This document shows positions 44,659-53,869 of a stretch of 57,893 nucleotides of DNA, one piece after another. Source of the stretch: Cerioporus squamosus (Eukaryota; Basidiomycota; Agaricomycetes; Polyporales; Polyporaceae); contig JABYQS010000204.1 in assembly GCA_022592435.1 (NCBI GenBank), positions 1 through 57,893 of the forward strand, read 5' to 3'. A program made the translations under genes and the position numbers. A model generated the notes under the pieces. The model made no database searches. It was given only the letters and a program-made list of their open reading frames with translations, and had not been told where the DNA came from. Each line of letters begins with the position of its first letter. Positions within the stretch are counted from its first letter, which is position 1.

Positions 44659-46881
44659 TCATCGACCGGCTCCATGAGTGTCGGAGTACGTAAGCATGGC
44701 ATCAGGCAAGGCGACATCCCGGCGGCCAGAGCGACTCCGACTCCACTCTGCAGCAATACTATACCCGTCCATCCCGTGATACAAGGCCGAGCTCTCCCCT
44801 TCTTCACTGCGGACCGACTGAGGGGAGGACTGTCGACTCTCATCTGCCAATCGTCGACCAATAATCTCGGCATGGTGTAGTACCTGCTCCATCAGCTTCT
44901 CGACTAGTGCCTCCAAGACTGGCACCGTCATCCCGAACGGCGGCGGATCCCAAGGGAGGATGAGGCCGTGTGTCCCTGGTAGGTGAAACTGCGAGTTGGC
45001 TAGATGCAAATCAGCGTACTCAACACCCGGGAAGAGCGTGTCGACTCACCGCGCCCCTGACGATCGAAGAGGGAGGTGCTCAGCTGGTAGCACGTGAAGC
45101 AAACTTCTTGCTGACTCCGATTGGTAGAGGGTCGTTCTGTGTATGTGTTCAGCGAGGAGCCAAGATATGGAGTACGAAGATGTGGACTTACCATTGAAAT
45201 AGTCCTCACGACCTCTGGAATCCGTTCCGCGTCCTGCCCGGAGTTCGCCACGTTTGCCAGAGCCATCAGGCCAGCCTCGGCATGGACACGAAACCGCCCG
45301 GTCTTTAGTACCTTTAACCGGGCTTGATCCTTCACCCACTCCGTGGCAGACGATCGTTCGACCACATCAACGACGCGCTCGTCGATGCGGCGCAAGATAG
45401 CGTCGACAACGGTTTCATGATTTTCTCTGAGGTCGTTGACGGCGTCCGAAGAGTGGTCGGCGAGTCTCACGATGGTGGCTGTAGGGGACTTGCCGACTCT
45501 TTGCAGATGCGCTACCACGACGACCGCCGCAGTATGCCAGGCCGTGAGACTGCGGAAGCATCGGAAGATATGGTCGCCCTCTGGCTCGTTAGGTACTGCG
45601 GAAGGATCATCTTCACGAAGTGAGTGAGTATACATACAAGTCATGTTTGAACGGAAACCACGTGGTACTTACCTTCCATGTCCTCGTCGTCTCTCGCCCC
45701 GGCCATGTCTTCGGATTCGCCTTCATATCCTCCGTCTGCTTTACCGTCGTCGCCAACTACATCTTCGCCTTTGCCTTCGCCTGCTTCCGCCTCGGCCTCT
45801 CGTCTTGCTTTTGCAGCCTTCTTCTTCTCCGCAGCCCGCCTTGCTTCTGTAGAACCAACTGTAGGCGATGAATGCAACAGCGATGATTGCACGTACCGCT
45901 GACGAACCCCTGAACATACACCGGCAGAGAGGACCCTCTGATAATGGCCTTGATTTCGGGGAGTCCAATGAGGAAATGCAGCGTGACCAGCAGGAGATCC
46001 AGCATATCAAGTGATTTCGACTTATCAGGCATGCGGTACTGTCCATCCTCGAGAAGCGCGAGGATGTTGCCTATGCAGTGGATCCAGGCAGGCAAAGTTG
46101 TGAAGTCAAGGGATTTCGTAGAGGATTCCGGTATGTTTAGACCGTTGAGCGACAAAATTAGAATAAAGGCAGAGGGGATGTGGATCGTGCGAGCCTTGAA
46201 CAATTTGCGGTCCGCCTTGGTCGGGGACCACGTCCTCAAGGCTCAACGCTCTGGCTAGACCTGCGGAAGGCCATTCGCGTCGGCTGGATTTGATACGATG
46301 TAGTATTTCGCGAGAGCAGCGGTTGACGAGCCACCGAGCAAGGTCTGGAACGAGGATGGCGTATTCTCCTTTTGCGTTTGCTCTAGTAGTGGCGTAGCGG
46401 AGAACGGTCACGAGATCTGCGACGTGAGTGCGCAGGTCTACCTTCTCCCAGCTAATGCAACGCAAGAGAAGTTAGAAGAACATACTGTGCGTAGCATTTA
46501 GCGAGTTTGAACTCACATGGGGGGGGGGGGGTTCTTGATCGTGGCGGGTTCCAGCTCGCTAGGAGTCACCTCGCTGACCGAGAATCCTGACTCGCCGGAA
46601 GCGACGTCCTCGTCGGACTCGCTAGGATGCGAAGACATGACGATAGCAGCTTTCACATGGAGGATGTCGATACAACCAGTGACAGCAACTTCTATACCTT
46701 TCGGTTCTCCGGAGTCCAGCATGGTAGCCACTGGGTGAGAGTAGGGCGCGTTCTGCCGGTCATTTGGGCCTGCTGCCTGCCCAATTTCTGAACTGATCAC
46801 GGAGTCATCTGGTTGAAGATCATGTAGGAATGCAGTCAAGAACCGGACAGATGAGACAAGAGGTTTGGTACCCGATGTCAT
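44659..46881 (-). CDS. OTT_1508-like deaminase domain protein, six exons, with a frame-breaking 7-bp duplication
   Basis: Exons in transcript order: 46881-46517, 46451-45897, 45846-45673, 45610-45192, 45110-45050, 44999-44659. Every junction agrees in phase if 7 bp in exon 2 are discounted, giving about 635 residues. The N-terminal half is helical (VSSVRFLTAFLHDLQPDDS, LARWLVNRCSREILHRIKSS). Exon 3 encodes a charged linker (EARRAAEKKKAAKARREAEA). The deaminase core shows the catalytic-type motif RVHAEAGLMAL in exon 4 and the second zinc-ligand motif VCFTCYQL (C-x2-C) in exon 5. LPGTHGLILPWDPPPFGM follows, typical of these fungal proteins. Such domains are predicted zinc-dependent nucleic-acid deaminases of unknown substrate. 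In exon 2 (about 46232-46250) TTGAG-CC-TTGAG shifts the frame. Exon 1 ends in a 13-base C run. Confidence 0.72.
46519..46531. repeat. 13-bp G/C homopolymer inside a coding exon
   Basis: Thirteen consecutive G on the plus strand (C on the coding strand) near the 3' end of exon 1 of the deaminase-like gene, coding a short proline run next to the splice donor. The length gives an in-frame junction as written. Such runs are slippage-prone in the cell and in sequencing. Confidence 0.9.
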
Positions 46882-47432
46882 GAGTGTAAGAGGCTACAGG
46901 GGCAGGAGCGCCGCAGTTGTCCCCTAGCCATTAGCGCCCGGCCAACCCAGCGTCGTCGGCGTGTTGTGCTGGATGCGGACGGCGTGACACGGACGCAAGG
47001 AGGAGGAGGAGGACGAAGGCATGTTTGGTACGCTAGGACGAGGAGGCCGGACATGGACCGGCCGAGGAGCCGCTGTTGTATCACGAGTCGACGTCGCGTT
47101 GTTATCGGGTCGGACATGTGCATAGTGATATCTACTACTGCGTGAATACATGCGTGCTACGCGCCGCCTGAACTTGCGCGAGCGAAGAGAGAAAGGGAGA
47201 GATGGGTGGAATGAAAAAAAGAGTTCGAGGAAAATGCGCCTGGCTTTCTTCAATATATACTAAAGAGTCTGTGGTGTTCGTATTATCTGGACACCTCGCT
47301 GTTCAACCATGCATCATGGCATCGCACACATCGCACTCACCATCCTGTTACTAGGACTGAGCTGCCAGAGGCCGCCCCTCGTCTGAGTTGCGTGAATTGG
47401 TTTCAATCCGGTTCCAAGACGTTAAGGTCGCG
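46882..47432. other. 550 bp intergenic, nothing recognised
   Basis: Upstream of the deaminase-like gene and downstream of Cys/His copy 2, both on the minus strand. Expected to contain a promoter and a 3' UTR. No distinct motif was seen. Confidence 0.4.
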
Positions 47433-48432
47433 CTAGTATTGAACAGTCAGCCTGCAATTGCGACGAAGACTCGAGGAAAGGGACTCAGCCATAGAGTTCG
47501 CGAGCGTATTAACGGAGTCATCGCGAGCACGCGTGGGGGCCCTTCTAGTTGCAAAGGTAGGAAAGCGCCGCGAGTACCATCGCAACATCTCCAGGACCTG
47601 GAGCTCCTCGCGCCTGTCCGCGAGCTCCTCTTCTTCGTCCATGGTCTCCCCGAGTGCCGACTCGTCGAGTTCTTCCTCTTCCTCCGCTTTGAACTCGACC
47701 TTTGCGATCACGCCAGCCTCCTCGGGCTCCTCGTCGAGATAGACGGCGCGTATCGTGAAGCAATTGAGGGAAAGCGGTTCCGCTGCCCTTTCAGGCGACG
47801 ATGACATATACTGTTGCTGCCAGGCCTCCACTTCCCGCAGCTCCTGCTCGCGTTCTTCGGGCGAACGCGCTGCGAGGATGAGCTCGTCCTCGCGATAGTT
47901 GAGGTCGTTGAAAACCACTCGAGCGATCCGAATGAGCTTCTCGATGTTCGCCATGCGCTTCGTATGTCCGGGATCCGATTTCACCTCTATCTCGTCCACT
48001 ATTCACGATGCAGGCTGGACAATCAGCAAATCTGCACGCACCATATGCATAGAAACGCTTCGCATGCGATCTCCGTCCGTCGAGCTCCTTCGTCGCCCAG
48101 TGGATGTACTCCTCAGTAGTCCTGATGGCTTCCCGAATATCCTGCAGGTCATTGAACTTGCCTGCTCTGTTCTTCCTGGAGACCGCAAAAACGCGGGATT
48201 GCAAGCCCTCCGCGCGGCGGGCCGCATCCTTGTACGCGTCGAGCGACTCTACGCATTCCTCGACGTGCTGGGGACAGAACCGCGGTCCAACGCGGGGAAG
48301 TCTGACTTCACACATGGGGTATCTGCCGTCGTCTGTTAAGATGGCTGCATCGCAGAACCTAGGACCAGTTGACTGGAAGGACCCCGGCTGCTGAGGGGCT
48401 TGTTGGCGGGGCCGCCAACGCCGCGGGGGCAT
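47433..48432 (-). CDS. Cys/His-rich, coiled-coil-like protein of unknown family (copy 2)
   Basis: Exons 48432-48042 and 47998-47433 with a 43-bp intron (GTGCGT...GAATAG, phase 1) give 318 residues. Unlike copy 1 this intron breaks the frame if retained, which supports splicing at this position in both copies. The start MPPRRWRPRQQ is basic. The putative zinc site is RFC, then MCEVRLPRVGPRFCPQHVEE, that is C-x13-C-x11-C-x2-H, with the last spacings identical to copy 1. Blocks shared with copy 1 are: KDAARRAEGLQ, YIHWATKELDGRRSHAKRFY, SDPGHTKRMANIEKLI, the acidic LDESALGETMDEEEELADRR, EMLRWYS and DSVNTLANSM. It lies 6.3 kb from copy 1 in the same orientation, separated by the MDR and deaminase-like genes. 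Confidence 0.72.
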
Positions 48433-48745
48433 GGCAGGAGTTTCGATATGTGCTACCGTGACGAGGACGATTATGGGGATGCTGAGCTGATTGACGAATG
48501 TCTAGCCACGCATGCGATTGGTAGCGCAACAAGCAAGCAATAAGTATAGCTGGAGGTCGAGCAAGCTAGGGGAGGACGTAGGAGGACGTGGGACAAGTCT
48601 GGAGGTAGTTGGCAATTGCGACTCCGACCCAGCTCAGACCAGGCTCAGCCTCACTTCAACTCGCCCGGTCTGCCCGGGATCGAGACGCGCAGACAGTGTC
48701 ACGACTAAAGTTACTCACCGTGGTGCAGTTCAATTGGCCATCAAG
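48433..48745. other. 310 bp between copy 2 and the retrotransposon, nothing recognised
   Basis: Promoter side of the Cys/His-rich copy 2 gene. The left LTR of the copia element starts 313 bp upstream of that gene's start codon. Confidence 0.4.
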
Positions 48746-48962
48746 TGTTGGCGTTCAAGCATTGACGCCTTCAGCGTCCTCGTGTCTTCTTCGTACGCCC
48801 ACAGACCGAGCTTATCTCGGATCTCTCCGTACCTCATGTTTTCCGTCTTCTCGCTGTCACTTATACCGCTCGCTCGACGTCCCAGTGCTTCAGTCTCTTC
48901 CCCCACTGAAGCACTGCCCTTCTGTCTCTAGCTCGTCCCTGGTCGGCTCCATAACGCTTATA
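48746..48962 (+). repeat. 5' LTR of the copia element (217 bp)
   Basis: Begins TGTTGGCGTTCAAGC and ends CATAACGCTTATA. It is repeated at 53534-53869. It holds only one copy of a 25-bp segment (AGTCTCTTCCCCCACTGAAG onward) that is present twice in the right LTR. Confidence 0.92.
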
Positions 48963-48977
48963 GGTTATGAGCCCTGC
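48963..48977 (+). promoter_or_regulatory. primer-binding site matching the anticodon arm of initiator tRNA-Met
   Basis: GGTTATGAGCCCTGC directly abuts the LTR. It is the complement of GCAGGGCUCAUAACC, the anticodon stem-loop of fungal initiator tRNA-Met as I know it from yeast. This is the internal, half-tRNA priming arrangement known from Drosophila copia and Ty5, rather than priming from the tRNA 3' end. Confidence 0.8.
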
Positions 48978-48989
48978 TGCGTTGCAGTC

Positions 48990-50684
48990 ATGGCCAACGT
49001 TCAGCAGATCCACCCCGACTTCTCTTCTTCCAACACGTCGACTTCTACCGCCCGCATCCCCATGCTTCTCGAAGACGGCTCCAACTGGATCCTGTACAAG
49101 GAGCAGTTCCTCGCCGTCGTCGTCTCCAAGAAGCTTCGACGCTATCTCCAAGGAACGGAGCAGAAGCCGGTTCCCCCGACTGCCCCTGGCGTAGACCCCG
49201 ACGCCGACATCAGGTACGAGAACGCCGTCGATGACTGGACCGGCAACCATGCGATCATCAAGTCGCTTCTCTTCGAGACCCTCCCCGATCCGCTCAAGCT
49301 CGAGCTCACCACCGTCGGCCCTCTCGCATCCGACATGTGGTCGCTCGTCTGCTCGCGCTACGACGGCCAAGGCAATTTCGTCCAGGCCAATCTCCTGTCG
49401 CAGATGCACGCGCTCACCTGTCCCGAGGGTTCCGATCCGCGTCCGGTCCTCACCCAGCTCACGCGACTCCGTCTCGAGTACGCTGCAGCCGGCGGTGTCC
49501 TCACCGACGAGCAGTACAAGGTCCTCATCATCGGCCTCCTCCCCCCTACCTATCGCACGTCCATCCGCGCGCTCCAGCTCACGACGCAGGTCACCGGTGC
49601 ACCTCTTACCGCGACCGCGCTATTGAACGCGATCAATGCGCTCGCTCGCGACGAGCATGCGCTCGATCAGGACCCCGCCAGTGCGTCCGCTCTCGCCGCC
49701 GCTAACGTTCGCTGCTACAACTGCAAGCAGTTCGGGCACGTCATCGCTGACTGCACGAAGAAGGGCGGCGGTAAGGAAGGGCAAGGGAAGGACGGCAAGG
49801 GCAAGAGGCGTCGATCGAGGAAGAAGAAGGGGGAGAAGGAAAAGGAGTCGTCTTCCTCGGGTGCGTCTGCGAATGTCGCTCAGAATGCTGCACAGACTGC
49901 GTCCATCGCTTCTGTCGTCGTACATGAATCTGTCGCTCCCCAATCCTGTCTCGACGATTACACGTTCTGGAACACGACGGATTCTGCTTGCTACGTCACG
50001 ACCGACTTTGCGAAGCTGTCGTCTGATTCAATTCCACGGTCTCGCTATGTCCGTCTCGTCGACTCGGGCGCGTCTCAGCACTTTGAACCTCACCGCGACA
50101 ACTTCGTCTCGTTCCGTTCCATCGCTCCCATCCCAATCAACAGCGCTGATGGTCGAGTGTTCTACGCTACCGGCAAGGGCGATGTCTGCATTGCGCTCGG
50201 CCGTGGCAAGGACATACAAGACGAGTTCATTCTGCACGACGTACTCTACGCACCCTCCATGCCCATCTCCCTCATATCCGTCAGCCGCCTTGTCGCTTCT
50301 GGGTTCCAGGTCCAGTTCAAGCGCGGTGGCTGCCATCTCACAACGCCGTCCGGCACCTGTCTGACTCCAGTGCCGGAGCGCAACGGCCTGTATCCGCTGT
50401 CCGGTGTCGAGCCGATCTCGCAGTCTCCGTGTGTGCCAGAAATGGCTGCCGCGACGTTGACGCAGCTCGAGTTCCACCGTAGGATGGCGCATGCTTACCC
50501 ACCGACCCTCCTGAAGATGATTCGGGATGGCGTCGTGACCGGCATCGATCTTGAAGCCGCGGAAGTCGAGTTTTGCGACGTCTGTCAAAAGGCGAAGCAG
50601 ACTCGCGAGCCCTTTCCGAAGGCGCGCTCGAGTCCGCGTGCGACCAAGTACGGTCAGCGTGTTCACACCGACTGTGTGGGGTAA
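48990..50684 (+). CDS. gag-pol: copia gag, protease and integrase N-terminal part
   Basis: ATG 48990 lies 12 bp after the primer-binding site, and the frame runs 564 codons to TAA 50684. Domains in order: UBN2-type gag (LLEDGSNWILYKEQFLAVV at about 25-45); a zinc knuckle CYNCKQFGHVIADC at about 243-256; a Lys-rich stretch; an aspartic protease with the active site LVDSGASQHFEPH at about 355; and the pre-integrase HHCC zinc finger (EFHRRMAHAYPPTLLKM, then EFCDVCQKAK). The frame ends just after VHTDCVG, which contains the first Asp of the integrase catalytic triad. The remainder of pol is in the -1 frame, so the stop is premature for the polyprotein. The TAA follows a GGGG run. Confidence 0.92.
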   Translation: MANVQQIHPDFSSSNTSTSTARIPMLLEDGSNWILYKEQFLAVVVSKKLRRYLQGTEQKPVPPTAPGVDPDADIRYENAVDDWTGNHAIIKSLLFETLPDPLKLELTTVGPLASDMWSLVCSRYDGQGNFVQANLLSQMHALTCPEGSDPRPVLTQLTRLRLEYAAAGGVLTDEQYKVLIIGLLPPTYRTSIRALQLTTQVTGAPLTATALLNAINALARDEHALDQDPASASALAAANVRCYNCKQFGHVIADCTKKGGGKEGQGKDGKGKRRRSRKKKGEKEKESSSSGASANVAQNAAQTASIASVVVHESVAPQSCLDDYTFWNTTDSACYVTTDFAKLSSDSIPRSRYVRLVDSGASQHFEPHRDNFVSFRSIAPIPINSADGRVFYATGKGDVCIALGRGKDIQDEFILHDVLYAPSMPISLISVSRLVASGFQVQFKRGGCHLTTPSGTCLTPVPERNGLYPLSGVEPISQSPCVPEMAAATLTQLEFHRRMAHAYPPTLLKMIRDGVVTGIDLEAAEVEFCDVCQKAKQTREPFPKARSSPRATKYGQRVHTDCVG

Positions 50685-53526
50685 AGCGCAGGTGCGTTCA
50701 TGGGATGGTAAAGAATATTTCATCACCTTCCTGGACGAGTACTCGGACGAGGCCTTCGTCTCGCTCATGCGGACGAAGAGCGAAGCTCTTGCTCGCTATC
50801 GTGCCTACGAGGCGTGGGCGAAGACGCATCGCGGCGTCACGGAGATCCAGTTCTTGCAGAGCGATCGAGGGGGGGAGTACACCGGCGCGGAATTCAATTC
50901 ACACCTCGCCGAACATGGTACTCTACATAATCTTACCGTCCACGACTCCCCTCAGTCCAACGGCAAGGCTGAGCGGCTTAATCGCACGCTCGCCGAGCAC
51001 GCTCGAGCCCTTCTCTTCGACGCCGGCCTCCCGAAGTTCTTGTGGGGCGAGGCGATTCTTCACGCGGCCTGGCTGCGCAACCGGACGACGTCGAAGAATA
51101 CGCCCGGCTCGACGCCGCATGAACGCGGTACGGGCCAAAAGCCCAACCTCAGCGACCTTCCGCGCTTTGGCGCGACGTGCTGGGTCCACCAGGAGAACGT
51201 CGGCAAGCTGGACCCAAAGTCCAAGCCTGCGCGATGGGTGGGGTATGACCTGCAAAGCAAGGGTCACAAAGTGTATTGGCCCGACCGTCGCACAGTATCG
51301 GTCGAGCGAAACATTCGTTTCGAGCCCGATACCGGCGTGGTCGTGACCATAGGTGCTGAGGGGGAGAACATACCTCAACGCGGTCCTGCCGCGGCTCCTC
51401 CTCCACCACCCGGTCCTCCTCCTGCCCCTCCTGCTCATCCCGGACCAGCCGCGCCACCCAATCCTCCACATCCTCCCACCCCTCCAGCGTCCGAGGACGC
51501 AGCTCCAGCCCCTAATCCCCCTCCCACCGTGTTGAATCCCCCACCGCCAGATGCTCCCCCTCCGGGTGCTCCTGTTGAGGCGCCAGATCGCGTCCTAACC
51601 GAGCGAGACGTCGCCGAGTTGGACGCGTCTGCTGCTCCAGTCGAGCCGGAGGCCGGGTCGAGTCGTCCGCGCAGGACGCGCCAGCCGTCGCGCTGGGTCC
51701 GCGACTTGCAGTCCGGGCTGGGTTCCACGGGTGGTCGAGGGGCGCAGCGCGTGCCGAAGTCGGTGTACGACGCGTCGGCGCGCCTCGCAAGCGAGATGTG
51801 GGGAAATGTCGAGCTCGAGGGGGAGGTAGAGGATGAGAACGAGCAAGTCGAGTCTGAACGCGAGCTCGACGTCTGTGGCTGTGCCGGCTTAGGCGCTTTC
51901 GCAGGCGTCTGCTCCGCTGACTGCGACAATGCCGACTCGCTCTTCGCCTTCGCCGCCATGTCCTCCTCCGACGAACCCACCTACCGCGACGCGATGGCAG
52001 GCCCGGAGAAGGAGGACTGGCAGGCGGCGATGAGGGACGAGTTGAAGCGAATAGAGCAAATGGGCACTTACGAGCTGGTGGAACGCCCCCAGGATGCGAA
52101 CGTCGTCGGCTCTGTCTGGGCACTGCGCAAGAAACGCGACGAACGCAACAACGTCGTGAAGTTCAAGGCCCGCCTTTGTGCGCAGGGCTTCTCGCAGGTA
52201 CCCGGCGTCGACTACAATCAAACGGCTTCCCCGACTGCCCGCACCTCATCATTCCGCTTCGCTCTCGCCCTCGCCGCCGCGCTCGATCTCGAAGTCCACC
52301 AAATCGACTTCAAGAACGCGTACCTCAACGGGAAGCTCGACGAGACGATCTATATGAAGCAGCCGCCTGGTTTCGCCACGCCTGGCAAGGAGAGCTTTGT
52401 CTGGAAGCTCCGCAAGGCGTTATACGGCTTGAAACAGGCTGGCCTCATGTGGTACAAGGTCGTCTGCAAACTCATGGACGATGTCGGTCTCCATCGCAGT
52501 AAGCACGACCCTGGCGTTTTCTTTCTCGTCGTCCCCGGCATTCTCATCATCGTCGTGATTCACGTCGACGATTGCTTGCTTGTCGTGAAGGGCGTACTCC
52601 TCATGCGAGCCTTGAAGGACCAGCTCGGACGTCGCTTTGAGATCTCTGATCTTGGCGAAGCTCGCTGGCTCCTCGGCTTCGAGGTGTTGCGCGACCGTCC
52701 GGCTCGCACCATCTCCCTCTCGCAACGGGCGTACATCGACACGATGCTTGCCCGTTTTCGCATGACTGACGCGCACTCGCTCACCGTCCCTCTCGACCCT
52801 CACGTCAACCTGTTCAACTACGCGCTCACAGCGGAGGAACGAGAGGAGATGAAGCAGCGACCGTACGCGCAGTTGGTCGGTTCCCTGATGTACGCAGCTG
52901 TTGGGACCCGTCCTGACATCGCCTTCGCCGTCTCCACGCTCTCCCGTTTCATGTCGGACCCTGCGACCATTCACTGGGAGGCGGCAAAGCGCGTTCTGCG
53001 CTACCTGAAGGGTACCCGCGACTACCGACTCACCTACGGTCCCTCGAAGGACGGCTTGTCCGGCTACACCGACGCTGACTGGGCTTCTCAAGCTCATCGT
53101 CACTCGATCTCCGGGTACGTCTTCCTCTTCAACGGCGGTGCGATCAGCTGGCGCTCTCACAAGCAGCCGATTATTGCGCTGTCTTCGACGGAAGCCGAGT
53201 ACATCGCCGCTTCGGACGCGTCTCGCGAAGCCCTCTGGCTGCGCTATCTCGTGTCCGAGCTCACCGACATCCCCCTCATCCGTCCGACTCTTCTTCGTTG
53301 CGACAACCAAAGCGCACTCAAGCTCGTGAAGAATGCCGATATGTTCCACGCACGCACAAAGCACATCGACATTCGTTACCATTCCATTCGCGAGCTCGCT
53401 GACGAGAAGAAGATCGTACTCGAATACTGCCCGACGAACGAGATGGCCGCGGACCTCCTCACTAAACCCCTTCCGCGTCCTCGTCTTACTGCCCTCTCGT
53501 TCACCCTCGGACTTCGTCAAGCTTGA
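50683..53526 (+). CDS. pol: copia integrase core, reverse transcriptase and RNase H
   Basis: This continues pol in the frame offset by one base from the upstream part, with no start codon of its own. The integrase core shows LQSDRGGEYTGAEF (second Asp) and PQSNGKAERLNRTL (Glu). A long proline-rich spacer (PPPPPGPPPAPPAHPGP) precedes the reverse transcriptase: VWALRKKRDERNN, HQIDFKNAYLNGKLDETIYM, RKALYGLKQAGLMWY, and the catalytic box as HVDDCLLV, a variant of the usual YVDD. RNase H follows (YTDADWASQAHRHSISGYV, ALSSTEAEYIAASDASREA, RTKHIDIRYHSIRE). The frame ends at TGA 53526, inside the purine tract. No other stop or indel was seen. Confidence 0.93.
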   Translation, partial: KAQVRSWDGKEYFITFLDEYSDEAFVSLMRTKSEALARYRAYEAWAKTHRGVTEIQFLQSDRGGEYTGAEFNSHLAEHGTLHNLTVHDSPQSNGKAERLNRTLAEHARALLFDAGLPKFLWGEAILHAAWLRNRTTSKNTPGSTPHERGTGQKPNLSDLPRFGATCWVHQENVGKLDPKSKPARWVGYDLQSKGHKVYWPDRRTVSVERNIRFEPDTGVVVTIGAEGENIPQRGPAAAPPPPPGPPPAPPAHPGPAAPPNPPHPPTPPASEDAAPAPNPPPTVLNPPPPDAPPPGAPVEAPDRVLTERDVAELDASAAPVEPEAGSSRPRRTRQPSRWVRDLQSGLGSTGGRGAQRVPKSVYDASARLASEMWGNVELEGEVEDENEQVESERELDVCGCAGLGAFAGVCSADCDNADSLFAFAAMSSSDEPTYRDAMAGPEKEDWQAAMRDELKRIEQMGTYELVERPQDANVVGSVWALRKKRDERNNVVKFKARLCAQGFSQVPGVDYNQTASPTARTSSFRFALALAAALDLEVHQIDFKNAYLNGKLDETIYMKQPPGFATPGKESFVWKLRKALYGLKQAGLMWYKVVCKLMDDVGLHRSKHDPGVFFLVVPGILIIVVIHVDDCLLVVKGVLLMRALKDQLGRRFEISDLGEARWLLGFEVLRDRPARTISLSQRAYIDTMLARFRMTDAHSLTVPLDPHVNLFNYALTAEEREEMKQRPYAQLVGSLMYAAVGTRPDIAFAVSTLSRFMSDPATIHWEAAKRVLRYLKGTRDYRLTYGPSKDGLSGYTDADWASQAHRHSISGYVFLFNGGAISWRSHKQPIIALSSTEAEYIAASDASREALWLRYLVSELTDIPLIRPTLLRCDNQSALKLVKNADMFHARTKHIDIRYHSIRELADEKKIVLEYCPTNEMAADLLTKPLPRPRLTALSFTLGLRQA

Positions 53527-53533
53527 GGGGGAG
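53525..53533 (+). promoter_or_regulatory. polypurine tract of the copia element
   Basis: GAGGGGGAG directly before the right LTR and overlapping the pol stop codon. It is the expected primer site for plus-strand synthesis. Confidence 0.85.
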
Positions 53534-53869
53534 TGTTGGCGTTCAAGCATTGACGCCTTCAGCGTCCTCGTGTCTTCTTCGTACGCCCACAGACCGAGCT
53601 TATCTCGGATCTCTCCGTACCTCATGTTTTCCGTCTTCTCGCTGTCACTTATACCGCTCGCTCGACGTCCCAGTGCTTCAGTCTCTTCCCCCACTGAAGC
53701 ACTGGTACGTCTCTCTATGTCGTCTATGTCACTCTCCCTGTACTCACTGTCCTATGTAGCCCCTTCTGTCTCTAGGTACCTAGCTATGTCAATACATTAG
53801 TCTCTTCCCCCACTGAAGCACTGCCCTTCTGTCTCTAGCTCGTCCCTGGTCGGCTCCATAACGCTTATA
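53534..53869 (+). repeat. 3' LTR of the copia element (336 bp, with internal duplication)
   Basis: Same ends as the left LTR, but 119 bp longer. A 25-bp segment occurs at 53680-53704 and again at 53799-53823, with 94 bp of unique sequence between the copies. CCCTTCTGTCTCTAG also appears twice. Either the left LTR lost the interval by recombination between the 25-bp repeats, or the right LTR gained it. Confidence 0.9.

Larger units (their letters stand above)
48746..53869 (+). mobile_element. Ty1/copia LTR retrotransposon, nearly complete
   Basis: 5.1-kb element in copia order: LTR, primer-binding site, gag with zinc knuckle, protease, integrase, reverse transcriptase, RNase H, purine tract, LTR. 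LTRs start TGTTGGCG and end CTTATA. The 217-bp left LTR matches the right one closely, apart from a 119-bp extra segment in the right LTR. No target-site duplication is visible (flanks CATCAAG and CTCCCAC), so the boundaries may have been altered or the element is a recombinant. A single frameshift interrupts pol at 50679-50682; otherwise the coding capacity is full, suggesting a young insertion. Confidence 0.95.

Noticed and set aside
42958..46881. MDR reductase as part of a secondary-metabolite cluster
   Set aside because: No polyketide synthase, NRPS, terpene cyclase, P450 or transporter is visible within the window.
50676..50686. Programmed -1 frameshift as the copia expression strategy
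   Set aside because: The site is inside the integrase rather than between gag and pol, has no recognisable slippery heptamer or downstream structure, and is explained by one extra G.
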